Origin: Streptomyces sp. R21
GTDB taxonomy: Bacteria > Actinomycetota > Actinomycetes > Streptomycetales > Streptomycetaceae
DNA: 64,000 nt
Reading direction: 5' to 3'
NCBI RefSeq assembly: GCF_041051975.1
Contig: NZ_CP163435.1
Span: forward strand, 8,648,501 to 8,712,500
Part shown: positions 42,967-52,099 of the stretch, in pieces
Layout: each line of letters opens with the position of its first letter
Numbering within the stretch: position 1 is the first letter of the stretch
Program-made: the position numbers and the translations under genes
Notes under the pieces: model-generated
What the model was told of the DNA's origin: nothing
The model's database searches: none
What the model saw: the letters and a program-made list of their open reading frames with translations, nothing else

Positions 42967-43653
42967 GTGAGCAGCCCGACAGCGACGACAGCCGACCAAC
43001 CCATACGGCAGAGCCGTACGGCGCAGGTCACTCGTACCCGCATCCTGGAAGCGGCCCGGCGGGAATTGGGCCGGAACCCCGACACGAGCCTCGGCGACAT
43101 AGCCGAAGCCGCGGGCGTGGCGCGTCGCACCGTCTACACGCACTTCGCCGGCCGGGCGGCACTGGTGGCGGGCCTCGCCGACGAGGCCGCGGAGGCGGTA
43201 CGCCTCGCGATCGCCGTCACAACCGCATCCGCATCCACGACCACGCTCGGTCCCGCGACTGCCCTGGCCCGCTTCGTCCTCACCCTCTGGCCGGTCGGCG
43301 ATTGCTACCGCACGCTGATCGGTCTCGCCGACCAGGATCTCGGCCCCGGCCAGGTGCGCGAAGTCCTGGCCCCGGCCCGCGAGACGGTCGCAGGCATCCT
43401 CGCCGAGGGCCAGCGCCACGGTGTCTTCCATGCCGTTGTCCCGCCCGGGCCGCTCAGTGGTGCCATCGAGGCCCACCTGCTGGCCCTCCTCGACACGGTC
43501 AACTCCGGTATCTGGGCCGACGACGGCACCGGCGCCGCCACCGCCGCCCTGATCGCCGCCGGACTCGACAGTGCCACCGCCGCCGCCACGGTCCGTCGGC
43601 TGCACGGAACCAGGCCGCTCCACTCACCCCACCGGTCGCACCGACCCCACTGA
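42967..43653 (+). CDS. TetR family regulator of the divergent MFS gene
   Basis: A 228-aa TetR regulator with HTH RTRILEAARRELGRNPDTS to VARRTVYTHFAGRAALV. The ligand domain aligns along its length with the TetR at 37524 (WPVGDCYRTLIGLADQDLG; VLAPARETVAGILAEGQRHG). GTG start with GAGG upstream. It probably represses the MFS exporter and itself. The DUF2993 gene follows within 15 bases and may be co-transcribed. Confidence 0.85.
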   Translation: MSSPTATTADQPIRQSRTAQVTRTRILEAARRELGRNPDTSLGDIAEAAGVARRTVYTHFAGRAALVAGLADEAAEAVRLAIAVTTASASTTTLGPATALARFVLTLWPVGDCYRTLIGLADQDLGPGQVREVLAPARETVAGILAEGQRHGVFHAVVPPGPLSGAIEAHLLALLDTVNSGIWADDGTGAATAALIAAGLDSATAAATVRRLHGTRPLHSPHRSHRPH

Positions 43654-43668
43654 AGGAGGACACCGCCC

Positions 43669-44577
43669 TTGTCCGCGTCCCAGCACAGGTACGACGACGG
43701 TTCGCAGTACGAGCCGTACTACCCCCCTCACGACCCCTACAGCTACAGCTACGGCCCTCAGGGCGAGCACGCCTCGTACGAGCCGTTGGAACCGTACGAG
43801 TCGCCCGAGCCCCGCCGGAGTCGGCGGCCCCTCGCTTTCGTCACCGCCGCCCTCGTCGGGCTCGCCCTCCTTCCCGTCGTGGCCGACCGGATCGTGGCGG
43901 CGAGAATCGAGTCACGCACGGCCGCTGCGTTCCAGGAAGGCATGGGCACACCTCTGCCGCCGGAGGTCCACGTCCGGGGCTTCCCCGTCCTGACCCAGGC
44001 GGCCTCCGGAACCCTGCGCCGCGTGGACATCACTGCTCACGACATACCGGCCCAGGGCGCCTCCCGCCTGCTGCCCGTGACCGAACTCTCCCTCCGGCTC
44101 CAGGGGTTGACGAAGTCCGACGACGACAGTCAGGCGCGGGCCGGCAGCGCCGAAGCGACCGCCTTCCTGTCGTACAAGGACGTGTCGGACGCCCTCGGGC
44201 TGGAGATCTCGAAGGGGAGCCGCCCTGGTGAAGTGAGGGCTGTGGTCCTTCTCCCCTTCGGAGAAAAGGGTGCTGTGACGACGACCGTCGCGGTGGCCTC
44301 CGGTAACCGCATCGCCTTCAAGGGCTTCAAGGTCACGGGTGGTGCACTGCCCGCCCCCGCGAGCGCGGTGCTGAACAAGGTATTCGAGCAGCCGATCCAG
44401 CTGCGGAACATCCCCGAAAACCTGAGCCTGCGCTCGGTCACTTCCACGGCCGACGGCCTCGTCGCCCGTTTCTCGGGCCAGTCGGTCACCTTCCGGCCCG
44501 ATGACGCGTCGCAGGACAGTGCCGAACCATCCGCCCTTGTGGTGCGGAGCGCTTCGACTCTCCGACTCGATCAGTGA
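43669..44577 (+). CDS. DUF2993 (LmeA-like) membrane-anchored protein
   Basis: A 302-aa protein. A Tyr/Pro/Asp-rich cytoplasmic N-terminus (about 50 residues) leads to one membrane helix (LAFVTAALVGLALLPVVA), then the DUF2993 domain with GFPVLTQAASGTLRRVDITA and NRIAFKGFKVTGGALP. Actinobacterial relatives bind phosphoinositide-type lipids at the cell envelope (LmeA). TTG start after AAGGAGGA, 15 bases from the TetR stop. Confidence 0.82.
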   Translation: MSASQHRYDDGSQYEPYYPPHDPYSYSYGPQGEHASYEPLEPYESPEPRRSRRPLAFVTAALVGLALLPVVADRIVAARIESRTAAAFQEGMGTPLPPEVHVRGFPVLTQAASGTLRRVDITAHDIPAQGASRLLPVTELSLRLQGLTKSDDDSQARAGSAEATAFLSYKDVSDALGLEISKGSRPGEVRAVVLLPFGEKGAVTTTVAVASGNRIAFKGFKVTGGALPAPASAVLNKVFEQPIQLRNIPENLSLRSVTSTADGLVARFSGQSVTFRPDDASQDSAEPSALVVRSASTLRLDQ

Positions 44578-44798
44578 CGGTCATTGCTCCTCGCCGCCAT
44601 CCGGGTGGCAGCGTCGAGGACGAGCTGTGTGTGCGGTTCGAACATCGTCACCAGGTCGACGGTGCCGCCGTTGACCTCGCGGTGGACCAAGAGCTGCTGA
44701 CACCGGCCACGGCGCAGGCGGTGAGGGTGTGGACGGCATCCTCGTCGAGCGCCGGGAACAGGGTCGCGAGAGGACCGTCGCCCTCGAAGCACAGCGCG

Positions 44799-46651
44799 AT
44801 GACCACGCCGTACGCAAACGCCTTCTGGACCCCGGACCCGGAGTCCGCCGCGCGCAGCCGGATCGCGGACTTCGGCCGCTGGGCCGCACAGCGCCGGGGT
44901 GTCGAGGCCGACCTCACCGACTACTCCGTCCTCCACCGCTGGTCGGTCACCGACCTGGAGGGCTTCTGGGGCGCGGTGTGGGTGTACTTCGACATCGACG
45001 CGGACACGCCGTACGAGACCGTGCTGGCCGAGGAGAGGATGCCCGGCGCCCGCTGGTTCCCCGGCGCCACCCTCAACTACGCCCATCACGCCCTGCGCAA
45101 CCTCGCGGACGACGACGTGGCGATCGTCGCCCTCGACGAGACCGGTTCCGGGTACGAGGTGACCGGGAAGCGGCTGCGCTCCCAGGTCGCTTCGCTCGCC
45201 GCCTCCCTGCGCGACCTGGGAGTGGGCCAGGGTGACGGCGTCGTCCCACCGTCCTGATCGCGGCCGACGGCTACCTGTTCAACGGCACCACCTACGACCG
45301 CCGCGAGGCCGCCTCGAACTGGCCCGCGCCCTGCCGACCCTGAAGGCCACCGTGCTGGTGGACCACGTGGGGCTGCCGGGGCTCTCGTCGAACCACCCGT
45401 CGCTGGTCCTCCCATGGGAGGAGGTGACGACGCGCACCGAGCAACTCACCTGCACTCCCGTGCCGTTCGACCATCCCCTGTGGGTCGTGTTCTCCTCCGG
45501 TACGACCGGTCTGCCCAAGGGCATCGTCCACGGCCACGGCGGCGTCCTGCTGGAACACCTGAAGACCCTCGGCCTCCAGTCCGACCTGGGCCCCGGCGAC
45601 CGCTTCCTCTGGTACACCACCACCCACTGGATGATGTGGAACCTCGTCGTCTCCACGCTCCTGACGGGCGCCACGACCTGCACGTACGACGGCAGCCCGG
45701 CCCTGCTGACCCAGCCCGACATCCTCTGGCACCTGGCGGCCCGCCACCGCGTCACCCTCTTCGGCACCAGCCCCCAATACCTGCTGGGCATGGCCAAGTT
45801 CGGCATCGACCCATCCGTCCACGACCTGTCGTCGATCCGCGCGGTCGGCTGCACCGGCTCCGGGCTGCCCGCCTCCGCCTACCCCTGGGTCGGCGAGCAC
45901 CTCGGCGGACACGTCCAGCTCGCCTCCATCAGCGGCGGCACCGACGTCGTCTCCGGGTTCGCCGGCGGAGCACCCACCGTCCCCGTGCGGGCCGGCGCTG
46001 TCCGCGTCCTACCTCGGCGTGGCGCTGGCCGCGTATGACGAGGAGGGCTACCCGGTCGTGGACCAGGTCGGCGAGCTGGTGGTGACCCGCCCGATGCCGC
46101 AGTACTTCTGGAACGACCCCGACGGCAGCCGCTACCGCGATGCCTACTTCTCCGCGTACGAGGGTGTGTGGCGGCACGGTGACTGGATCACCCTCACCTC
46201 CCACGGCTCGGTGATCGTGCACGGCCGCTCCGACTCCACCCTCAACCGCAGCGGCGTACGGCTGGGCAGCGCCGACATCCACGACGTGACCGAGCGGCTG
46301 CCGGAGATCACCGAGGCGCTGGTCATCGGCGCGGAGGAGCCTGACGGCGGCTACTGGATGCCCCTGTTCGTGGTCCTCGCCGCCGGTACCGAACTGGACG
46401 ACGCCCTGCGCGACCGCATCCGCGAGGCCATCCGCACCGGCGCCTCTCCCCGTCACGTCCCCGACGAGATCATCGAGGTGCCGGCCATTCCGCACACCCG
46501 CACCGTCAAGAAGCTGGAGATCCCGGTGAAACGCCTGCTCCAGGGCGCCCCGGCCGAGCAGGTCGTCAACCCGGCCACTGTGGACAACCCCGACCTGATC
46601 GAGCACTACGGCCGCCTCGGCGCCGAACGCCGCGCTCAGCGGCGCGGATAG
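44799..46651 (+). pseudogene. Acetoacetate-CoA ligase, several lesions
   Basis: The N-terminal part runs from TTPYANAFWTPDPESAA to SLRDLGVGQGDG. An internal segment (expected 'VV.YLPN' to 'LAPTV') is lost near 45245. Frames then change near 45320 and 45998, while FSSGTTGLPKGIVHG, HWMMWNLVVS, GTSPQYLLGMAKFGID and the C-terminal RSDSTLNRSGVRLG and HTRTVKKLEIPVKR blocks are all recognisable. An intact enzyme would activate acetoacetate to acetoacetyl-CoA. The message is clearly non-functional. Confidence 0.85.
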
Positions 46652-46950
46652 TCCGGACGCACCCCGCCCCTCATCCACAGAGCCGAACACCACCATGCAC
46701 GTCCAAGACCGCCCGCCCGGCCCCGGACAGTCGGGCGCGGACACTGACCACGTCGCCCTGAAACACCTGCGAAGAACGCCAGGGCAGCTCAGGGCCCTCC
46801 CGGGCGCGGTCTGCTGCTCGTCGCCCGACTCGCCGGGTACTGGGGCACACGCCACGCCCGGTACGGCAGGACGGTCCGGGCCGAGCCGACCGACTCCCCG
46901 GGATTCACGGCCCCCGCCATCGTGTAGCGGCGGCCGTGTCGCCATGAAGC
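46652..46950. other. Intergenic stretch upstream of the second MFS gene
   Basis: No gene is seen. It lies between the ligase remnant and a promoter; no repeats or RNA structure stand out. Confidence 0.5.
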
Positions 46951-46979
46951 TTGACCGCAATAACGTCAAACTTGATAAT
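46951..46979 (+). promoter_or_regulatory. Sigma-70-type promoter with overlapping inverted repeat
   Basis: TTGACC and GATAAT are separated by exactly 17 bases, 57 bases before the MFS ATG. TTGAC (46951-46955) and GTCAA (46965-46969) form an inverted repeat across the spacer, a likely repressor site. Confidence 0.7.
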
Positions 46980-47035
46980 TTCCTCAACGTGCCCGTGCGG
47001 GCCCGCCATCCGACCCAGCACCCACTGAGGCCCCC

Positions 47036-48574
47036 ATGACCACCACCCCCCACACGGAGACGGCGCCGTCCGTCGCCACGGGCCGAGCCGGAACCAGCGG
47101 CGTCCTGTTCGCGATGTGCCTGTCACTCGTCCTGGTCGTCGCGTCCGTCTCCGCGCTCAACCTCGCCCTGCCCGACCTGGCCATCGACCTGTCGGCCTCC
47201 AACAGCGCCCTGACCTGGATCGCCGACGCCTACACCGTCGCCCTTGCCGCTCTCGTGCTGCCGCTCGGCGCGATCGGGGACCGCCTCGGCCGCCGCAACG
47301 TACTCGTGGTCGGCACCATCGTCTTCGGCGCGGCCTCCCTGGCCGCCTCCTTCGCCGACTCCACGACCACCCTGATCGCCTGGCGGGCCGTCATGGGCTT
47401 CGGTGCCGCGATGATCATGCCGGGCACGCTGTCCACCATCACCGCCGCGTTCCCGCCAGAGCAGCGTGCCAAGGGCGTGGCCACGTGGTCCGGGTTCGCT
47501 GCCGCGGGCGCCATCATCGGCATGCTCGCGGCAGGCGCGCTGCTTGAGCAGTTCTCCTGGCGGTCGATCTTCGTCGCCAGCGCTGCCGTCGCTCTGGCTG
47601 CCGCGCTTGCCGCCGTCCTGCTGGCCCCCAACACCAAGGACGCCCATCCGCACAGGCCCGACGTGGCAGGTGCGGTGACCACTGCCCTGGCCATCGGCAC
47701 CCTCGTGTACGCCATCATCGAAGGCAATGAGCGGGGCTGGGCGGAACCGGTGGTGATCGGCGCCTTCGTCGTCACGGCCGTGTCCTTCGCCGTCTACGCC
47801 TACCTCGGTCTGCGCACCGAACACCCGCTGCTCGACCCCGCCCTGTTCGGCATCCGCGGCTTCCGCGCCGGTGCCATCACGGTTCTGGTGCAGTTCATGG
47901 CCGTATTCGGCTTCTTCTTCGTCGGTCTGCAGTACCTCCAGCTCATCCTGGACTACAGCCCGTTGAAGGCCGCCGTCGCCCTCATCCCGGTCGCGCTGGC
48001 GGTACTGCCCACCTCCATGGTCACCCCGCACCTGGTGCAGCGGGTCGGTATGAAGGCCGTCATGTCCGTCGGCCTGTTCCTGCTCGCCGTCGGGCTTTTC
48101 CTGATCTCGTTCCTCGACGTCGACTCCGGCTATCTGCCCTTCCTCGGCGGCCTGGTCCTGGCGGGCTTCGGCATCGGCCTGAGCGGCGCCGTCGGCACGG
48201 CGGCCATCACCGGCTCCCTCGGCCGGGGACAGCAGGGCGTCGCCTCGGCCATGAACGACACCACCCGCGAGGTCGGTTCGGCGGTCGGCATTGCCCTCAT
48301 GGGTTCGATCTACGGCAGCCACTACCGCTCCTCCCTCCCCGACTCGGCAGCCCAACTACCCCCAGAGGCAGCCGAGTCCGTACGCCACTCGGCAGCCGCC
48401 GGCCTCCACGTCGCCGACCAGCTCGGCGCCCGGGGCACGGCTCTCGCCGACGGCGTCAAGTCCGCGTTCATGGACGGCCTGTCTGCCTCCCTGATCGCGG
48501 TGAGCGTCATCGTTCTCGCCGCTGCGGTCGGCGCCCTGCTGCGCGCACCGAAGACACCGCCCACGGCCGACTGA
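47036..48574 (+). CDS. MFS drug exporter (DHA2, 14 TM)
   Basis: A 512-aa transporter with 14 hydrophobic segments, motif A LGAIGDRLGRRN, motif LNLALPDLAIDL in helix 1, and the antiporter-like GAIIGMLAAGALLEQFSW. It resembles the 41202 exporter in type but is divergent in sequence. A consensus-like promoter with an internal inverted repeat precedes it, so a repressor is expected, but no regulator gene is adjacent. TGAGG precedes the ATG. Substrate unknown. Confidence 0.87.
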   Translation: MTTTPHTETAPSVATGRAGTSGVLFAMCLSLVLVVASVSALNLALPDLAIDLSASNSALTWIADAYTVALAALVLPLGAIGDRLGRRNVLVVGTIVFGAASLAASFADSTTTLIAWRAVMGFGAAMIMPGTLSTITAAFPPEQRAKGVATWSGFAAAGAIIGMLAAGALLEQFSWRSIFVASAAVALAAALAAVLLAPNTKDAHPHRPDVAGAVTTALAIGTLVYAIIEGNERGWAEPVVIGAFVVTAVSFAVYAYLGLRTEHPLLDPALFGIRGFRAGAITVLVQFMAVFGFFFVGLQYLQLILDYSPLKAAVALIPVALAVLPTSMVTPHLVQRVGMKAVMSVGLFLLAVGLFLISFLDVDSGYLPFLGGLVLAGFGIGLSGAVGTAAITGSLGRGQQGVASAMNDTTREVGSAVGIALMGSIYGSHYRSSLPDSAAQLPPEAAESVRHSAAAGLHVADQLGARGTALADGVKSAFMDGLSASLIAVSVIVLAAAVGALLRAPKTPPTAD

Positions 48575-48654
48575 CCCCGGGTCTTCCTTCCTCGGGGCAT
48601 ACGGAGGGGCATACGGAGGGCACGCCACCCCCGAATTGGATCAGACGACGAACA

Positions 48655-48681
48655 AACCCCAGGCCAATAGCCTGGGGTTTC
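48655..48681. terminator. Bidirectional terminator
   Basis: AAACCCCAGGC pairs with GCCTGGGGTTT across CAATA: 11 bp with A and T tails on either side. It serves the MFS gene and, on the other strand, the tRNA-Gly relic. Confidence 0.85.
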
Positions 48682-48686
48682 ATTCT

Positions 48687-48744
48687 GGAGCGGGTGACTG
48701 AGAATCGAACTCGCACTCTCAGTTTGGGAAGCTTGGGTTCTACG
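48687..48744 (-). repeat. tRNA-Gly(CCC) 3' fragment
   Basis: On the minus strand the sequence runs from GTAGAAC (D-arm) through anticodon loop CTTCCCAA, T-arm GCGAGTTCGATTCTCAG to CACCCGCTCCA. The 5' acceptor and D-stem are missing and replaced by unrelated bases, so it is an attachment-site relic and not a functional tRNA. Confidence 0.65.
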
Positions 48745-49012
48745 GGCCCGATAGTCCCGCTGACCTGCTGTCGAGCCGCGTCGTGACCTGAGGGCGCCTC
48801 TGGGTGGGTGACCGCTGTTCCCCGTGGTTCCCCGCAGTATCTGGCACGGGGCGCGTTCAGGCGGGCTAGTCAGTCGCGGATTGCGTCCATGGAGATGGTG
48901 TACGGGTTCGACCTGATCCGGGGGTTTGCTCCGGCGTCGGGATGGTGCCCGCATAGATGAACGGCCACCGGCTGATCTTCGAAGTGTCGAAGCCTCGAAG
49001 GAGATCAGCACG

Positions 49013-49150
49013 ATGACCGCACCAGACAGTCTGCCCCTGCACGCCCTCGCGGAAGACAACCTCGCCGCGGCGAGTCCCGATCTGCTGCGCGCGATGGTCA
49101 AGACGTTCGCCGACGCGCTCATGTCCGCGGAGGCGGACGCGTGCGTTGAT
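49013..49150 (+). mobile_element. IS256-family transposase, N-terminal fragment
   Basis: TAPDSLPLHALAEDNLAAAS then LLRAMVKTFADALMSAEADA is the usual start of a Streptomyces IS256-type transposase. After about 45 codons the similarity ends abruptly at unrelated sequence. AAGGAGATC precedes the ATG. Confidence 0.7.
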
Positions 49151-49331
49151 TGCGCAGCCGTCCGCGTGTGCTGCGCACGGTCGATGCGCACCCGAGGGGT
49201 GCTGTTGGCTGCGCATGACTGTGGTCGGCGCGTGGTGGTAGCTGTGGTCGGGGTTTCGGGGGGCGTGGTCGGGCCTGTGGTCGGGTTTTGCGTAGCTGCC
49301 GGAGGGGGTCTGCAAAGGCTGCGCAGTTCGT

Positions 49332-50233
49332 TTACGCATGGGGCGACCAGCTCCAGGCGACGGTGCGGTGGGGGTCTTGGACGGGGTGGTACACGGGCTG
49401 GGAGGGGCCGTGGGCACGGAGTTCTGCCAGCGCCGCCGCCAGGACGGGGACACTGTGCAGGAAGGGGACCGACGCCAGGTCTTCGGCGGCTGCGTGGAGG
49501 GCGTCGATGCGGGTGGTGACGCCGGCGGGGCCGGTGGCGTCCAGGGCGAACTGCAGGCGGGGGAAGAGCGGTAGTGCCGCCGCCAGGCTTCTTGCACCGG
49601 CTCCTGTCCGAGGGCTGGCCGGCGCTGACCTGGGGGAGTGGGTGCGTAGTGGTGGAGGCGGGCGTAGGCGGGGAGTTTGGCTGCCAGGCGTTCGGAGCCC
49701 ATGGTGGCCCGGTCGACCTCGACGAACGCCCGCAGCATCGCCCCGGCCCCGCCCTCATGGCCTCGCCGGTAGTAGAAGAGGGCGTCGGGGATGACGGCCT
49801 CGGCACCGCCGAGGGGGTGGTAGACCTCGGGTATCCAGTCCAGCGGCCGGCACAGCTCGCCGTGGTGGCGGGCGTCCTCGAGGAAGACCAGCGCGGTCTC
49901 GGTCACCGTCAGCGTTTGTCCGACCCGGAGGCGTGCGGCGGTGGGATTGGCGAGCGCCTTGGGTGGCCGCTGCCCGCGAAACTCCGGCCACTGTGAGGCG
50001 ATCCGCACCCCGTAGGGGGTGGGAAACCAGGCGCGCAGCCGCCCTGTCTGGGGCAGCGTGACGCACGCGACCAACTGCCCCTGGCGCAGCTTGGTCAGCC
50101 TGCGCCTGGTCTGCTCGATGCGCACATCGGGGGCGGTGATCCGGTGCAGCTGCTGGGTGGTGGCCATGCGGTACTGCGTCAGCACCGTCAGCGCTACCAC
50201 CCCGACCACCCCGGCAGGCTCGACCACCGTCAT
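49332..50233 (-). pseudogene. Replication-relaxation family protein, one frameshift
   Basis: From ATG 50233 the frame encodes a winged-helix start (LTQYRMATTQQLHRI, RRRLTKLRQGQLVACV), then TETALVFLEDARHHGELC and PVQEAWRRHYR. A missing C near 49568 shifts the frame; the neighbouring frame continues LFPRLQFALDATGPAGVTTR to PVQDPHRTVAWSWSPHA and a stop at 49332. These proteins belong to Streptomyces plasmids and integrative elements, where they act in replication. It supports an integrated-element origin for this region. Confidence 0.75.
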
Positions 50234-50641
50234 GTTGCGACAACACTGCTCGTAACTGTTGCGGATACCGTTGCGTCAACTGACGCTGTCCTTCCGCCCG
50301 TTGGGGTGGCATAACCGCAGGTCACCAGGGTCTCGTCGGCGTGGTCGGCAGCCCGACATCCCCCTCTACACACCCCCGCGCTCGCCCCGAAACAGAAAGG
50401 AAGCAGGTGACAGGGAACGGCGGGCGGGTGGCGCCGGGGGATCGGGGCGCCCTGTTTCGTGTTGCGCGTCGGCGGTGGCCTCCGCGGTCGTGCGCTGCAA
50501 GCAGCGGCGCGCCCCAGCACCAGCATCAGGGCCGGGGCACTGGAGGTGTCCAACTCGGCCGGGACGGTGTCGCGTTGCGTCGTCGTCTGCCGAAGATCCC
50601 TTCGCCGGTTGGGCACTGTTGAGGGGCGCTGCACCGAGCGG
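50234..50641. other. Gene-free stretch with short repeats
   Basis: Upstream of the replication-relaxation remnant lie several TGTTGCG/GTTGCG copies around 50232-50275. No convincing reading frame is seen in the rest. The repeats could be part of a former element's origin or operator; this is speculative. Confidence 0.35.
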
Positions 50642-51838
50642 CTACACCAGCACGGGAAGCGCAGAGAGACCGCGAACGAGACGGGTGCGCCGCCACTCCA
50701 AGTGGTCGGGTGGTGCGGCGAGTCGGATTGCGGGGAACCGGCTCAGTACCGCTCGCAGGGCGATCTCCGCCTCGGCCTTGGCCAGGGGAGCCCCGACGCA
50801 GCGGTGGATGCCGTGGCCGAAGCTGAGGTGCGCGGTGGCGTCTCGGTCCAGGTCGAGCAGGTCCGGTGACGTGAACCGCTGCGGGTCGCGGTTGGCGGCT
50901 CCGAGGGCGATCAGTACCGGGGCATCGGCCGGGATATCGGTACCGCCGAGCGTCACGGGCTCCGTGGTGAACCGGAAGGTTGATGTACTGACGGGGGAGT
51001 CGAACCGAAGCAGCTCGTCGAGCACGTCCGAGACATCGTCCGGATTCCTGCGTAGGCGATCCAGCTCGGCCGGACGCTGGAGCAGCGCCAGGGTGGCGTT
51101 GCCGAGGAAGTTGGTGGTGGTCTCGTGCCCGGCCACCAGCAGCAGTACGGCAAGGGAGACCAGCTCCTCCTCGCTGAGATGGTCGTCTCCGTCGCGAGCC
51201 GAGATGAGCCGGTCGAGGAGAGAACTTCCGGGGTTCAGGCGCTTGGCGGCGATGAGGCTCGTGATGTAGTCGGCCAGGGAGTGCGAGGCCGCGTCGATGA
51301 CGTCGGGGTTCCGCGCTGCGAACAGCGCTCCGGACCAGGACTGGACATCGGGTCGGTCTTCCGCCGGGACTCCGAGCAGTTCGCAGATCACGATGACCGG
51401 CAGCGGTATCGCCAGGCCGGTCACGAAGTCGAACTGCTCGCCGACGGGCCACTGATCCAGCAGCTCGTCGGTGACCCGGCCGATGAACGGACGCAGCTGC
51501 GCGACGGCCCCTTTCGTGAACGCCTTGGTCACCAGCTTGCGCAGCCGGGTGTGTTGGGGTGGGTCGCTGGCCAGCATGGTGTGTGCCACCGCCGGGTGCA
51601 GGCGACGCTGCGACCCCTTGTCTGCGAAGAACGCGGCCGTGTCCTTCGAGAGTCGAGCGTCGCCGAGAACTTCCCTGGCTTCCGCGTAGCCGGTGACCAG
51701 ATAGCTGGTGCGCCCACCGGAGCCGGCGGGCACGGCCTGCACCGGGCACGTGGAGCGCATGGCCGCGTAAGTGGGGTAGGGGTCCTGGAGGAAGCGGGGG
51801 TCCTGCGTCGGGTCGGTCATGCTTCCAGGGTCGGTCAT
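50642..51838 (-). CDS. Cytochrome P450 (CYP105/107-like)
   Basis: A P450 of about 398 aa with heme loop FGHGIHRCVGAPLAK, I-helix AGHETTTNFLG and ExxR ELLR in DELLRFDS. All hallmark residues are conventional. Two ATGs at 51838 and 51820 sit in an 18-bp tandem repeat encoding MTDPGS twice, each with the same weak GGAAG in front. No ferredoxin is adjacent. Substrate unknown; it is unrelated in position to the trpS-led cluster. Confidence 0.88.
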   Translation of the reverse strand: MTDPGSMTDPTQDPRFLQDPYPTYAAMRSTCPVQAVPAGSGGRTSYLVTGYAEAREVLGDARLSKDTAAFFADKGSQRRLHPAVAHTMLASDPPQHTRLRKLVTKAFTKGAVAQLRPFIGRVTDELLDQWPVGEQFDFVTGLAIPLPVIVICELLGVPAEDRPDVQSWSGALFAARNPDVIDAASHSLADYITSLIAAKRLNPGSSLLDRLISARDGDDHLSEEELVSLAVLLLVAGHETTTNFLGNATLALLQRPAELDRLRRNPDDVSDVLDELLRFDSPVSTSTFRFTTEPVTLGGTDIPADAPVLIALGAANRDPQRFTSPDLLDLDRDATAHLSFGHGIHRCVGAPLAKAEAEIALRAVLSRFPAIRLAAPPDHLEWRRTRLVRGLSALPVLV

Positions 51839-52099
51839 GCTTCCAGGCTCCAACCGGCTCGGCTGGTCGTCGTCGGCGACACGCCGGTGCGTGGAGGCGT
51901 CGGCCGCCAAGGCCCACAGGCAGCTCGGTCACGAACCGGAGTCGTACCCGGAGCCGTAGAGGCGTCGATGGGACGGGGAGAGTGCGGGGATAGGACCGGC
52001 CCGGCACGGTGAAGTGCCGGTGAAAACCCTGTGGAAGTGGTGTCAGTGCGGCCCCTTATGCTGCACGGACGATCACGCGGGATCAGGGGAGGGCGCGGC

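Noticed and set aside
44571..44798. A minus-strand gene ending MFEPHTQLVLDAATRMAARS
   Set aside because: The ending looks protein-like, but no start, ribosome site or continuous frame can be assigned; at most a small remnant.
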